Below are positions 4,945 through 12,716 of a stretch of 12,716 bases of DNA, one piece after another. Origin of the DNA: an uncultured Blautia sp. (lineage in GTDB: Bacteria > Bacillota > Clostridia > Lachnospirales > Lachnospiraceae); the NCBI GenBank assembly GCA_902476765.1, contig CABSEJ010000094.1, positions 1 through 12,716 on the forward strand. The letters run 5' to 3'. Within the stretch, counting starts at the first letter, position 1. Every line of letters begins with the position of its first letter. A program made the translations under genes and the position numbers. The notes beneath the pieces are model-generated. The model was not told the DNA's origin, ran no database searches, and saw only the letters and a list, made by a program, of their open reading frames with translations.

Positions 4945-7900
4945 ATGAGAGAACAACAGCAGGGACTGTACAGCCCCGTCTTTGAACATGATAACTGCGG
5001 TATCGGTGCAGTGGTAAACAAAAACGGAATCAAGAGCCACCTGACCGTGGAGCGGGCTCTCCATATTGTGGAAAACCTGGAACACAGAGCAGGAAAGGAC
5101 GCAGAGGGAAAGACCGGTGACGGTGTGGGAATCCTTCTCCAGATTTCTCACAAATTCTTTTCCAAGGTCTGTAAAGAAGCGGGAATCCCTCTGGGAGGAG
5201 AGCGGGAATACGGCATTGCCCAGCTCTTCTTCCCCAGAGAGGAGCTGCAAAGGAATCAGGCGAAAAAGATGTTTGAAATCATTGTGGAAAAAGAAGGACT
5301 GGAGCTTTTAGGCTACCGTGAAGTGCCTGTATACCAGGAGGTGCTGGGCCACAAGGCAAAGGAATGTATGCCCCACATTGTCCAGGCTTTTATCAAAAAG
5401 CCGGAGCAGGTAGAGAAAGGCCTGGATTTTGACCGGAAGCTTTATATTGCCAGGAGAGTATTCGAGCAGAGCAACGACAATACCTATGTAGTATCCATGT
5501 CCAGCCGTACTATTGTATATAAAGGTATGTTTTTGGTAGGGCAGCTCCGTACCTTTTTCGCAGATTTGCAGGACAAGGACTATGAGTCAGCCATTGCCAT
5601 GGTACATTCCAGATTCAGTACCAACACAAATCCAAGCTGGGAGCGGGCGCATCCTAACCGGCTTATCGTACACAACGGAGAGATTAACACCATTCGGGGA
5701 AATGCGGACAAGATGCAGGCCAGAGAAGAAAACATGGCTTCCTCTCATTTCAAGGGCCAGCTCCACAAGATTCTGCCTGTGGTAAACCGGGCAGGTTCAG
5801 ATTCTGCCATGCTGGACAATACTCTGGAATTTCTGGTAATGAACGGTATGGATTTGCCTCTGGCTGTGATGATTACCATTCCTGAGCCCTGGGCTAACAA
5901 TCAGACTTTATCCCAGGAAATCAGAGACTTCTACCAGTATTATGCCACTATGATGGAGCCATGGGACGGTCCGGCATCCATAGTATTCTCCGACGGAGAT
6001 GTGATGGGTGCTGTACTGGACAGAAACGGCCTTCGCCCTTCCCGCTACTATGTGCTGAAAAACGGAGATGTGATTCTGGCTTCAGAGGTAGGCGTGCTGG
6101 AAGTGCCGGAAGAAGAAATCCTTCTGAAAGAAAGGCTGCATCCGGGAAAAATGCTGCTGGTTGACACAGTAAAAGGGAAAATTATAGACGACAAGGAATT
6201 AAAAGAAGCCTACGCTAAGGCCCAGCCCTACGGAGAATGGCTGGACAGCAATCTGGTAGAATTAAAGGACCTGAAGATACCCAACATGCGGGTGGAAGAG
6301 TATACCCCTAAGCAGAGAAAGCAGCTGCAGAAAGCCTTTGGCTACACCTATGAGGAGTACAGAAAGTCCATTTATGACATGGCTTTAAAGGGAGCCGAAG
6401 GTATTGGTGCCATGGGTGTGGATACGCCTCTGGCCGTACTTTCTAAGGAAAACAGACCATTGTTTGACTATTTTAAGCAGCTGTTTGCCCAGGTTACAAA
6501 CCCGCCTATTGACGCTATCCGGGAAGAGATTGTCACCAGTACCACTATTTATGCGGGTAAGGACGGCAACCTGCTGGAAGAGGAGCCGGGAAACTGCCAG
6601 GTACTGAAAATCAATAATCCTATACTGACTAATACGGATTTACTGAAAATCAAAAACATGAAAAAAGAAGGTTTTCAGGTAGCTGTGGTTCCCATTACCT
6701 ATTACAAGAGCACCAAGCTGGAGAGGGCTATTGACCGTCTCTTTGTGGAGGTGGATAAGGCCTATAAAGACGGGGCCAATATTCTTATTCTTTCCGACAG
6801 AGGTGTGGACGAAAATCATGTGCCTATTCCTTCCCTGCTGGCTGTTTCCGCAGTACACCAGCACCTGGTAGACACCAAAAAGCAGACTTCTCTCTCTCTG
6901 ATTCTGGAGTCCGGGGAACCCAGAGAAGTGCATCACTTCGCTACTCTTCTGGGTTACGGAGCCTGTGGGGTAAATCCCTATCTGGCCCTGGAAACCATAC
7001 AGGAATTGATTGACGAAAAGCTGCTGGACAAAGATTATTATGCGGCAGTGGAGGACTATAATCACGCAGTTATCCACGGCATTGTAAAGATTGCTTCTAA
7101 GATGGGTATTTCCACCATCCAATCTTACCAGGGAGCCAAGATTTTTGAGGCTATCGGTATCTCCAAAGAGGTTATCGATAAATATTTTGCAGGTACGGTA
7201 AGCCGAATCGGAGGCATTACTCTGGAAGATATTGCAAAGAATGTAGACCAGCTCCATTCCCAGGCCTTTGACCCTCTGGGAAGGTCTGTGGAGCTTACCC
7301 TGGACAGCATGGGAAAACATAAAATGAGAAGCGGCGGAGAGGAACACAGATACAACCCCGCTACCATACACATGCTGCAGAAATCCACCAGAATGGGAGA
7401 TTATGGTATGTTCAAGGAATATACCCAGATGGTGGATAAGGAGAGAAGCGGAAATCTGCGCTCTCTCATGGATTTTGATTTCCCGGAAAAGGGAATTTCC
7501 ATAGATGAAGTAGAAAGTGTAGACAGCATTGTAAAACGCTTTAAGACCGGAGCCATGTCTTACGGCTCCATTTCCCAGGAGGCTCATGAGACCCTGGCTA
7601 TTGCCATGAATATGCTTCACGGCAAGTCAAACACAGGTGAGGGAGGAGAGAGCGAGGAGCGGCTGGATTCCGCAGGACAGGCAGTGGACCGCTGCTCTGC
7701 CATCAAGCAGGTAGCCAGCGCCCGGTTCGGTGTTACCAGCAGGTATCTGGTAAGCGCCAAGGAAATCCAGATTAAAATGGCACAGGGAGCTAAGCCGGGA
7801 GAGGGCGGCCATCTGCCGGCCCGGAAGGTGTACCCCTGGATTGCCAGAACCAGACATTCCACCCCGGGAGTGAGTCTGATTTCCCCGCCGCCTCACCATG

Positions 7901-9477
7901 ATATTTATTCCATTGAGGATTTGGCCCAGTTAATCTATGATTTGAAAAATGCAAACAAATATGCAAGGATTTCCGTAAAGCTGGTTTCCGAGGCAGGAGT
8001 AGGTACGGTAGCCGCCGGAGTGGCTAAGGCAGGCGCCCAGGTTATCCTGATCTCCGGCTATGACGGAGGCACGGGAGCAGCGCCGGAAAGCTCCATCCAC
8101 AATGCAGGACTTCCCTGGGAGCTGGGTCTGGCAGAAACTCATCAGACCCTGCTGAAAAACGGTCTGAGAACCAGGGTAATGATAGAGACAGACGGAAAGC
8201 TGATGAGCGGAAGAGACGTGGCCATAGCAGTCCTTCTGGGGGCAGAGGAATTCGGTTTTGCCACAGCGCCTCTGGTAACTATGGGCTGCGTGATGATGCG
8301 TGTCTGCAACCTGGATACCTGCCCTGTAGGAGTGGCTACCCAGAATCCGGAGCTGCGGAAACGCTTTACCGGAAAGCCGGAATATGTGGTGAACTTTATG
8401 CGGTTTATCGCCCAGGAGCTGAGAGAATATATGGCGAAACTGGGATTTAGTACCATTGATGAGATGGTGGGAAGAAGCGATCTTCTGAAGGTGAAAAAAG
8501 ACGCAGAAAATCCTATGGCTGCAAAGATTGATTTACAGGGAATCTTAGATAACCCCTTTGCAGGAAAAGAGGAAGCAGTGACCTTCCGTCCGGCAGATGT
8601 CTATGATTTCCGTTTGGAGAAAACCATAGATGAGAGAGTGCTTCTGAAAAAGCTGGGAACAGCCCTGAAGAAAGGGGAGAAGGCCTCTGTCTCCGTGACT
8701 GTGGGAAACACAGACAGAACACTGGGAACCCTTTTGGGAGCCGAGCTGACCCGCCAGCATAAGCAGGGACTTCCCCAGGATACTCTTACTGTAAACTGTA
8801 AGGGAGCGGGAGGCCAGAGCTTCGGTGCCTTTATCCCCAAAGGACTGACCCTGAACCTGGAGGGCGATACCAACGATTACTTCGGAAAAGGACTTTCCGG
8901 TGGAAAACTGGCACTTTATCCGCCGAAAAACAGAAGCTACAGTGCAAGGAGCAACATGATTGCAGGTAATGTGGCTCTCTATGGCGCTACCAGTGGAAAA
9001 GCCTTTATAAACGGTGTGGCAGGAGAGCGTTTTGCAGTCCGCAACTCCGGAGCTTACGCAGTGGTGGAAGGCGTAGGAGAGCATGGATGCGAGTACATGA
9101 CAGGAGGCCGGGTAGTAGTCCTGGGCCCCACTGGAAAGAACTTTGCCGCAGGTATGAGCGGTGGAATCGCCTATGTGCTGGATGAGGATAACAGCCTTTA
9201 CAAGAATCTGAATAAGGACATGATTTCCATTGAAAAAATGGAGAGCAAAATGGATATACACGAGCTGAAAAGCCTGATTGAAGAGCATGTGGAAAACACG
9301 GGCTCCCAGAAGGGAAAAGAGGTTTTGGAGGACTTCCAGAGCTATCTTCCCAAGTTTAAGAAAATCATTCCTAATGACTACAAGAGAATGATTACCCTGA
9401 GCCTTAAGCTGGAGGAGCAGGGAATGAGTACCCAGCAGGCGCAGATGGAAGCATTTACAGAAGTATTTCAGAAATAA
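4945..9477 (+). CDS. gltB: Glutamate synthase (GOGAT) large/alpha subunit, 1510 aa
   Basis: Converts glutamine and 2-oxoglutarate to two glutamates together with GltD; with GS it forms the GS-GOGAT ammonia assimilation cycle. Domains in order: an N-terminal class II glutaminase with nucleophile Cys18 in HDNCGIGAVV (implying removal of a 17-residue propeptide), plus RFSTNTNPSW (from 223) and HNGEIN (243-248); a central domain; an FMN/2-oxoglutarate synthase barrel with GAMSYGS (869-875) and GYDGGTGAAPESS (1038-1050); the 3Fe-4S cluster cysteines Cys1115, Cys1121 and Cys1126 (C-x5-C-x4-C); and a C-terminal beta-helix domain starting near CKGAGGQSFGAF (1285). The full family length is present without a break. 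GGGAGG (4931-4936) sits 8 nt before the start. It is flanked 13 nt upstream by pyrG and 23 nt downstream by gltD, so it is the middle gene of an operon. Confidence 0.98.
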   Translation: MREQQQGLYSPVFEHDNCGIGAVVNKNGIKSHLTVERALHIVENLEHRAGKDAEGKTGDGVGILLQISHKFFSKVCKEAGIPLGGEREYGIAQLFFPREELQRNQAKKMFEIIVEKEGLELLGYREVPVYQEVLGHKAKECMPHIVQAFIKKPEQVEKGLDFDRKLYIARRVFEQSNDNTYVVSMSSRTIVYKGMFLVGQLRTFFADLQDKDYESAIAMVHSRFSTNTNPSWERAHPNRLIVHNGEINTIRGNADKMQAREENMASSHFKGQLHKILPVVNRAGSDSAMLDNTLEFLVMNGMDLPLAVMITIPEPWANNQTLSQEIRDFYQYYATMMEPWDGPASIVFSDGDVMGAVLDRNGLRPSRYYVLKNGDVILASEVGVLEVPEEEILLKERLHPGKMLLVDTVKGKIIDDKELKEAYAKAQPYGEWLDSNLVELKDLKIPNMRVEEYTPKQRKQLQKAFGYTYEEYRKSIYDMALKGAEGIGAMGVDTPLAVLSKENRPLFDYFKQLFAQVTNPPIDAIREEIVTSTTIYAGKDGNLLEEEPGNCQVLKINNPILTNTDLLKIKNMKKEGFQVAVVPITYYKSTKLERAIDRLFVEVDKAYKDGANILILSDRGVDENHVPIPSLLAVSAVHQHLVDTKKQTSLSLILESGEPREVHHFATLLGYGACGVNPYLALETIQELIDEKLLDKDYYAAVEDYNHAVIHGIVKIASKMGISTIQSYQGAKIFEAIGISKEVIDKYFAGTVSRIGGITLEDIAKNVDQLHSQAFDPLGRSVELTLDSMGKHKMRSGGEEHRYNPATIHMLQKSTRMGDYGMFKEYTQMVDKERSGNLRSLMDFDFPEKGISIDEVESVDSIVKRFKTGAMSYGSISQEAHETLAIAMNMLHGKSNTGEGGESEERLDSAGQAVDRCSAIKQVASARFGVTSRYLVSAKEIQIKMAQGAKPGEGGHLPARKVYPWIARTRHSTPGVSLISPPPHHDIYSIEDLAQLIYDLKNANKYARISVKLVSEAGVGTVAAGVAKAGAQVILISGYDGGTGAAPESSIHNAGLPWELGLAETHQTLLKNGLRTRVMIETDGKLMSGRDVAIAVLLGAEEFGFATAPLVTMGCVMMRVCNLDTCPVGVATQNPELRKRFTGKPEYVVNFMRFIAQELREYMAKLGFSTIDEMVGRSDLLKVKKDAENPMAAKIDLQGILDNPFAGKEEAVTFRPADVYDFRLEKTIDERVLLKKLGTALKKGEKASVSVTVGNTDRTLGTLLGAELTRQHKQGLPQDTLTVNCKGAGGQSFGAFIPKGLTLNLEGDTNDYFGKGLSGGKLALYPPKNRSYSARSNMIAGNVALYGATSGKAFINGVAGERFAVRNSGAYAVVEGVGEHGCEYMTGGRVVVLGPTGKNFAAGMSGGIAYVLDEDNSLYKNLNKDMISIEKMESKMDIHELKSLIEEHVENTGSQKGKEVLEDFQSYLPKFKKIIPNDYKRMITLSLKLEEQGMSTQQAQMEAFTEVFQK

Positions 9478-9500
9478 CAGGGAGTTTCGGAGGTGAAGAC

Positions 9501-10976
9501 ATGGGAAAACCAACAGGATTTTTAGAATACGAGAGAAAGGACGCCTTTATGGAGGCGCCCCTGGACAGAATCAAGAATTTTCAGGAGTTTAAAAAACCCC
9601 TTACCCTGGAGGAGCAGCAGAAGCAGGGAGCTCGCTGTATGGACTGCGGCGTGCCCTTCTGCCAGTCCGGCATGATGCTGGCAGGCATGGCTTCCGGCTG
9701 TCCTCTTCATAATCTGGTACCGGAGACCAATGATTTGGTCTACCGGGGCAAATGGAGACAGGCCTATGAACGGCTTTCCAAGACCCACAGCTTTCCTGAG
9801 TTTACCAGTCATGTGTGCCCTGCTCTCTGCGAGGCGGCATGTACCTGTAATCTCAACGGAGAGCCGGTGTCCACCAAGGAAAATGAAAAGGCTATTATTG
9901 AGACAGCCTGGAAAATGGGCTGGGTAAAGCCTCAGATTCCTCCGGTGCGTACCGGAAAAAAGGTGGCCGTAGTGGGAAGTGGCCCCTCCGGCCTGGCCGC
10001 AGCCCAGGAGTTGAACCGGAAAGGCCATCTGGTAACGGTATTCGAGAGAAATGACAGAATAGGCGGCCTGCTGCGGTACGGTATTCCTAACATGAAGCTG
10101 GATAAGGGAATCATTGACCGGAGAATCCGGCTCATGGAAGAAGAGGGCGTAGAGTTTCGGACAAACGCAGATGTGGGAAAGGATATTAAGGCCGGGGAGC
10201 TTTTGAAGGAATTTGACCGGGTTATCCTGGCCTGCGGAGCTTCCAATCCCAGAGATATAGGCGTACCGGGAAGGGAGGCAGGGAATATTTTCTTTGCCGT
10301 GGACTTCCTGAAATCCGTGACCAAAAGTCTTCTGGATTCCGGGTTTAAGGATAATCAGTTTATCCCTGCCAAAGGGAAGCATGTGTTAGTCATCGGAGGG
10401 GGAGATACGGGAAACGACTGTGTGGGAACTGCTATCCGCCTGGGTGCTAAATCCGTTACCCAGCTGGAAATGATGCCTAAGCCCTCTGAAACCAGAACCC
10501 CGGGAAATCCATGGCCGGAGTGGCCCAGGATACTGAAGACAGATTATGGCCAGGAGGAGTCTATTGCTGTCTTCGGACGTGACCCCAGAGTGTACCAGAC
10601 CACAGTGACAGAATTTATAAAAGACAGCAAAGGAAACGTACAGAAGGCCAAAATCGTAAAGCTGGAGCCGAAAAAAGATGAGAAAACCGGACGTATGAAT
10701 ATGGTTCCCGTGGAGGGAACGGAAGAAATCATAGACGCCCAGCTGGTGCTGATTGCAGCCGGATTCCTGGGCAGTCAGAAATACGTTACCGATGCCTTCA
10801 AGGTGGCGGTAAATCCCAGGACTAACGTTGAGACAAAGCCGGAGGAATACCAGACCAGCGTGCCGAACGTGTTTACGGCAGGCGATATGCACAGAGGCCA
10901 GTCCCTGGTGGTATGGGCCATCACAGAAGGAAGAAACGCAGCCCGGGCTGTGGATAAATCTCTTATGGGTTATTAA
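9501..10976 (+). CDS. gltD: Glutamate synthase small/beta subunit, 491 aa
   Basis: FAD-containing NAD(P)H oxidoreductase that feeds electrons through Fe-S clusters to the FMN of GltB. The N-terminal part holds two cysteine groups for 4Fe-4S clusters: Cys46, 49, 54 and 67 (RCMDCGVPFCQSG...GCP), and Cys106, 110, 114 and 116 (VCPALCEAACTC). The FAD site is VAVVGSGPSGLAAAQEL (155-171) with RIGGLLRYGIPNMKLDK after it. The second nucleotide-binding motif is IGGGDTGNDC (298-307), and the end has FTAGDMHRGQSLVVWAI. The length (about 490) suits GltD rather than a larger fused oxidoreductase, and the position right after gltB confirms the call. GGAGGT (9489-9494) lies 6 nt before the ATG. It is the last gene of the unit; the terminator at 11052-11091 follows. 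NADPH preference is presumed from the family. Confidence 0.97.
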   Translation: MGKPTGFLEYERKDAFMEAPLDRIKNFQEFKKPLTLEEQQKQGARCMDCGVPFCQSGMMLAGMASGCPLHNLVPETNDLVYRGKWRQAYERLSKTHSFPEFTSHVCPALCEAACTCNLNGEPVSTKENEKAIIETAWKMGWVKPQIPPVRTGKKVAVVGSGPSGLAAAQELNRKGHLVTVFERNDRIGGLLRYGIPNMKLDKGIIDRRIRLMEEEGVEFRTNADVGKDIKAGELLKEFDRVILACGASNPRDIGVPGREAGNIFFAVDFLKSVTKSLLDSGFKDNQFIPAKGKHVLVIGGGDTGNDCVGTAIRLGAKSVTQLEMMPKPSETRTPGNPWPEWPRILKTDYGQEESIAVFGRDPRVYQTTVTEFIKDSKGNVQKAKIVKLEPKKDEKTGRMNMVPVEGTEEIIDAQLVLIAAGFLGSQKYVTDAFKVAVNPRTNVETKPEEYQTSVPNVFTAGDMHRGQSLVVWAITEGRNAARAVDKSLMGY

Positions 10977-10986
10977 AAAGAGGGAA

Positions 10987-11015
10987 GGCTGGCCGGGTCC
11001 AGCCGGGAACTTTTT
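10987..11015 (+). terminator. Weak hairpin with short U-run after gltD
   Basis: GGCTGG (10987-10992) pairs with CCAGCC (10999-11004) around a six-base loop. Five T residues come 6 nt later (11011-11015). The gap to the U-run makes it a poor terminator; it may only stabilise the 3' end of the message. Confidence 0.3.
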
Positions 11016-11051
11016 AGAAAAATACAACAGTGGATAGGAGATTAGCTGCTG

Positions 11052-11091
11052 AAAAAGGAGCTGCCGCAGGAAATGCGGCAACTCCTTTTTT
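11052..11091. terminator. Bidirectional intrinsic terminator between gltD and the ATPase gene
   Basis: GGAG-C-TGCCGCA (11057-11068) pairs with TGCGGCA-A-CTCC (11074-11085), with one C-A mismatch and a GGAAA loop. It is followed by six T residues (11086-11091) and preceded by five A residues (11052-11056). It therefore has a U-tract in both directions: 76 nt after the gltD stop and 14 nt after the stop of the convergent ATPase gene. Confidence 0.93.
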
Positions 11092-11105
11092 GCACTGCAG
11101 CCGCA

Positions 11106-12482
11106 CTATAGCTGTTCTAATTCTTTGGCTATGTCACACATTTTTTCTAAACTGTACACCCGGACATGGCTTCCGGAAATAGCCTCAAAGCCTGTGACAA
11201 AGTCAGAGGTGGAGAACAGACAGTACCATTTTTCCATATCAGGGAAAAGAGTAGCGTTGTGCTGCAGCTCCTCCAGGGCGTCTACGTCCATCCATTCCTG
11301 AGTCCAAAAGCATTGGCCCAGGAGTATTTTATTTTCTCCGGCAGCGGCAATAGGAACCTGGAAGGTGCGCTTTTTGGTAGGGTGCTGTCCCCACCACATG
11401 CCTACCTTATCCAGAGGAAAGGGCGCCTGTCCCGCCCTTTCCAGAAGCCTTAGAAATTCTCTGCAGATGTTGGCGAAGGTATCCTCCATATAGGCCTGGA
11501 GCCGGGGCTTTACCTGTTCCTCAAAGATGTCTCTTCCCATACCGGCTTCTATGTCTGAGCGGAAGGGATAGACAAAGGTAAACCAAAACCGGGACAGACT
11601 GTGAGAAATCTTATACAGGGCCCGGCGGCTGGGCTGTTCCTCTGTAACAGGAACCAGACGCCGGGTAAGGCCATGGGCGCTCAGGGAGGACAGAAGGCTT
11701 CCCGCTGCACTGGGAGTCAGCCCTGTAGGTTCACAGATGTCCTGGAGCCTTTTGGGCTTTTGCCCTATGACAGCCAGAATCGTGGGAAGCAGGGACGAAC
11801 CGGAATAATATTCCCGCAGCATAGAGGGGACTGCCCGGTATAAGTCTCCTTCCGGGGTAAAAAGCTGTTCATATAAACTTTCCGTCAAAGGCTTCTCCTG
11901 GGGAAAATATTTCAGGCAGCCGGGGTTTCCGCCGGTAACTCCGTAGAGAAGAATCTGCTCCTCTATGCGGAGAGAAGGATAAAGCTTTCTCATTTCGAAA
12001 AAATGAAAATCAGGCAGCAGAAAAGCCGGTTCTTCCTTGGTCCCTTCTTTTTCCCATAAAGTATATGATTTACATAAAATTATGAAAAATTTCTCCTCTC
12101 CGGACATATCTTTAACCAGAGCCTGAAGGAAGGGATATAATCTCCGGTTTTTCATGGAGAGCAGGTGGAAATCATCAAGTATCAAAATGAGGGGCTCTTT
12201 TGCAGCCTCTTTTTTTAACATCCGGAAAAGCCGGGTAAATTTTGCGGCTTCTGTAAACCCGTCTCCCAGTCTGCGAACGCATAAGTCCCGGAAAAGCCGG
12301 AAATTTTCCTCATAAAATACACAGGAAGCCTTAAAATATAACGCCCGCTTATCCCGGGAGAATTCTTCCAGAAGGCGGGTTTTTCCGGCTCCCGGGCCGC
12401 TGTACAGAGACAGGCAGCAGGAACCCTCCCGGCGGTATAAAAAATTGAGTTGAGAAAGAATCTGATTTTTATCAATAAACAT
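11106..12482 (-). CDS. Archaeal-type STAND/AAA ATPase with degenerate DUF234-like C-terminus, 458 aa
   Basis: A P-loop ATPase of the COG1672-like group. Seen in order: Walker A GPGAGKT (29-35); Walker B LILILDD (98-104); a sensor-type strand FFIILCKS (132-139); GGNPG (184-188); a winged-helix-like region (about 225-285, with LLPTILAVIG...GLTPSAAGSLLSSLSAHGL); and a C-terminal domain with WWG (363-365) and ILLGQCFW (386-393). In typical DUF234 proteins this domain is PD-(D/E)XK nuclease-like, with EIDIVA and GECKW. Here the corresponding positions read QVPIAA (375-380) and GQCFW, so the acidic and lysine residues are lost. The start at 12482 (MFIDKNQILS) has AAAGGAG at 12488-12494, 5 nt away; an upstream in-frame ATG (12530) lacks a comparable site. 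It stands alone, convergent to gltD, with its own promoter. Its role is unknown; ATPase identity is firm, the loss of nuclease residues rests on recalled family motifs. Confidence 0.85.
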   Translation of the reverse strand: MFIDKNQILSQLNFLYRREGSCCLSLYSGPGAGKTRLLEEFSRDKRALYFKASCVFYEENFRLFRDLCVRRLGDGFTEAAKFTRLFRMLKKEAAKEPLILILDDFHLLSMKNRRLYPFLQALVKDMSGEEKFFIILCKSYTLWEKEGTKEEPAFLLPDFHFFEMRKLYPSLRIEEQILLYGVTGGNPGCLKYFPQEKPLTESLYEQLFTPEGDLYRAVPSMLREYYSGSSLLPTILAVIGQKPKRLQDICEPTGLTPSAAGSLLSSLSAHGLTRRLVPVTEEQPSRRALYKISHSLSRFWFTFVYPFRSDIEAGMGRDIFEEQVKPRLQAYMEDTFANICREFLRLLERAGQAPFPLDKVGMWWGQHPTKKRTFQVPIAAAGENKILLGQCFWTQEWMDVDALEELQHNATLFPDMEKWYCLFSTSDFVTGFEAISGSHVRVYSLEKMCDIAKELEQL

Positions 12483-12566
12483 AATTGCTCCTTTGTAAAC
12501 GGATATGCCAGCCGCCGTAGGTATCACCATGTAGGAATTTCATAGCAAATCCGGTAGTTTGTTTTC

Positions 12567-12595
12567 ATTTTAGAGGGAAAAACAAGGAAAGTCAA
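12567..12595 (-). promoter_or_regulatory. Promoter of the ATPase gene
   Basis: On the minus strand TTGACT (12595-12590), a 17-nt spacer and TAAAAT (12572-12567) form a good sigma-A-type promoter. It would give a leader of about 75-80 nt before the ATG at 12482. Confidence 0.7.
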
Positions 12596-12658
12596 AGTAT
12601 TTCCCGTGGTTTTTTATAGAAAGTTTAGATTTGATTTAAAGGCAATAAAGAAAAATTA

Positions 12659-12667
12659 TGCTATAAT
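12659..12667 (+). promoter_or_regulatory. Extended -10 promoter for a rightward gene beyond the window
   Basis: TGCTATAAT is a perfect extended -10 element on the plus strand. No good -35 occurs at 16-18 nt (TTGATT at 12631 is 25 nt away). The following 49 nt to the window edge contain no open frame start but include an AAAGGA-like stretch (12702-12706 region), so a start codon may lie just outside. Confidence 0.55.
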
Positions 12668-12716
12668 TCATTAGGAAAGTATCAGATTCAGGGCAGACAA
12701 AAAGGACAGCTTTATA

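Noticed and set aside
6640..7620. 326-codon minus-strand open frame inside gltB (also 8545-9513 and 9522-10382)
   Set aside because: Antisense shadows of gltB and gltD; the sense proteins are full-length and strongly recognisable.
11106..12530. Start of the ATPase gene at 12530
   Set aside because: No good ribosome site precedes it; the internal Met at 12482 has AAAGGAG at 5-nt spacing and opens the conserved part.

Overview
The window looks like a chromosomal stretch from a Gram-positive anaerobe of the Clostridia, most likely the family Lachnospiraceae (Blautia-like). This is inferred from the gene content (a type III glutamine synthetase, an NADPH-type GltBD, a B. subtilis-type PurF N-terminus), strong AAAGGAG/GGAGG ribosome binding sites, U-tract terminators, and TTGACA/TATAAT-like promoters. 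The genus assignment is a guess. Nothing in the coding part looks foreign or mobile.

Layout. Positions 1-2402 (minus strand) hold a glutamine synthetase III gene followed 11 nt later by the start of purF, which runs off the left edge. Positions 2403-2943 are a 541-nt divergent intergenic region. It holds the glutamine synthetase promoter, a strong intrinsic terminator inside its 5' leader (an apparent attenuator), and two near-identical ~105-nt structured repeats. Rightward (plus strand) from 2944 come a 74-residue HPr-like protein that lacks the phosphorylatable histidine, a leader with its own promoter and attenuator-type terminator, CTP synthase (pyrG), and the large and small subunits of glutamate synthase (gltB, gltD). 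A bidirectional terminator at 11052-11091 separates gltD from a convergent minus-strand gene (11106-12482) for an archaeal-type STAND/AAA ATPase with a degenerate DUF234-like C-terminus. The right end holds divergent promoters, one for the ATPase and one for a rightward gene beyond the window.

How the genes fit together. Every housekeeping enzyme here makes or spends the glutamine amide: GS makes it, and GltBD, PyrG and PurF use it for glutamate, CTP and purine synthesis. The two divergent transcription units (GS-purF and pyrG-gltB-gltD) each begin with a consensus-like promoter, a short leader, and a terminator that must be read through to reach the gene. In both leaders a small hairpin with AAGG in its loop overlaps the 5' arm of the terminator. 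This parallel design suggests attenuation control of both arms of nitrogen assimilation. The signal is not visible from sequence: neither the B. subtilis-type GGG-start pyrG mechanism nor a complete two-hairpin ANTAR target is present.
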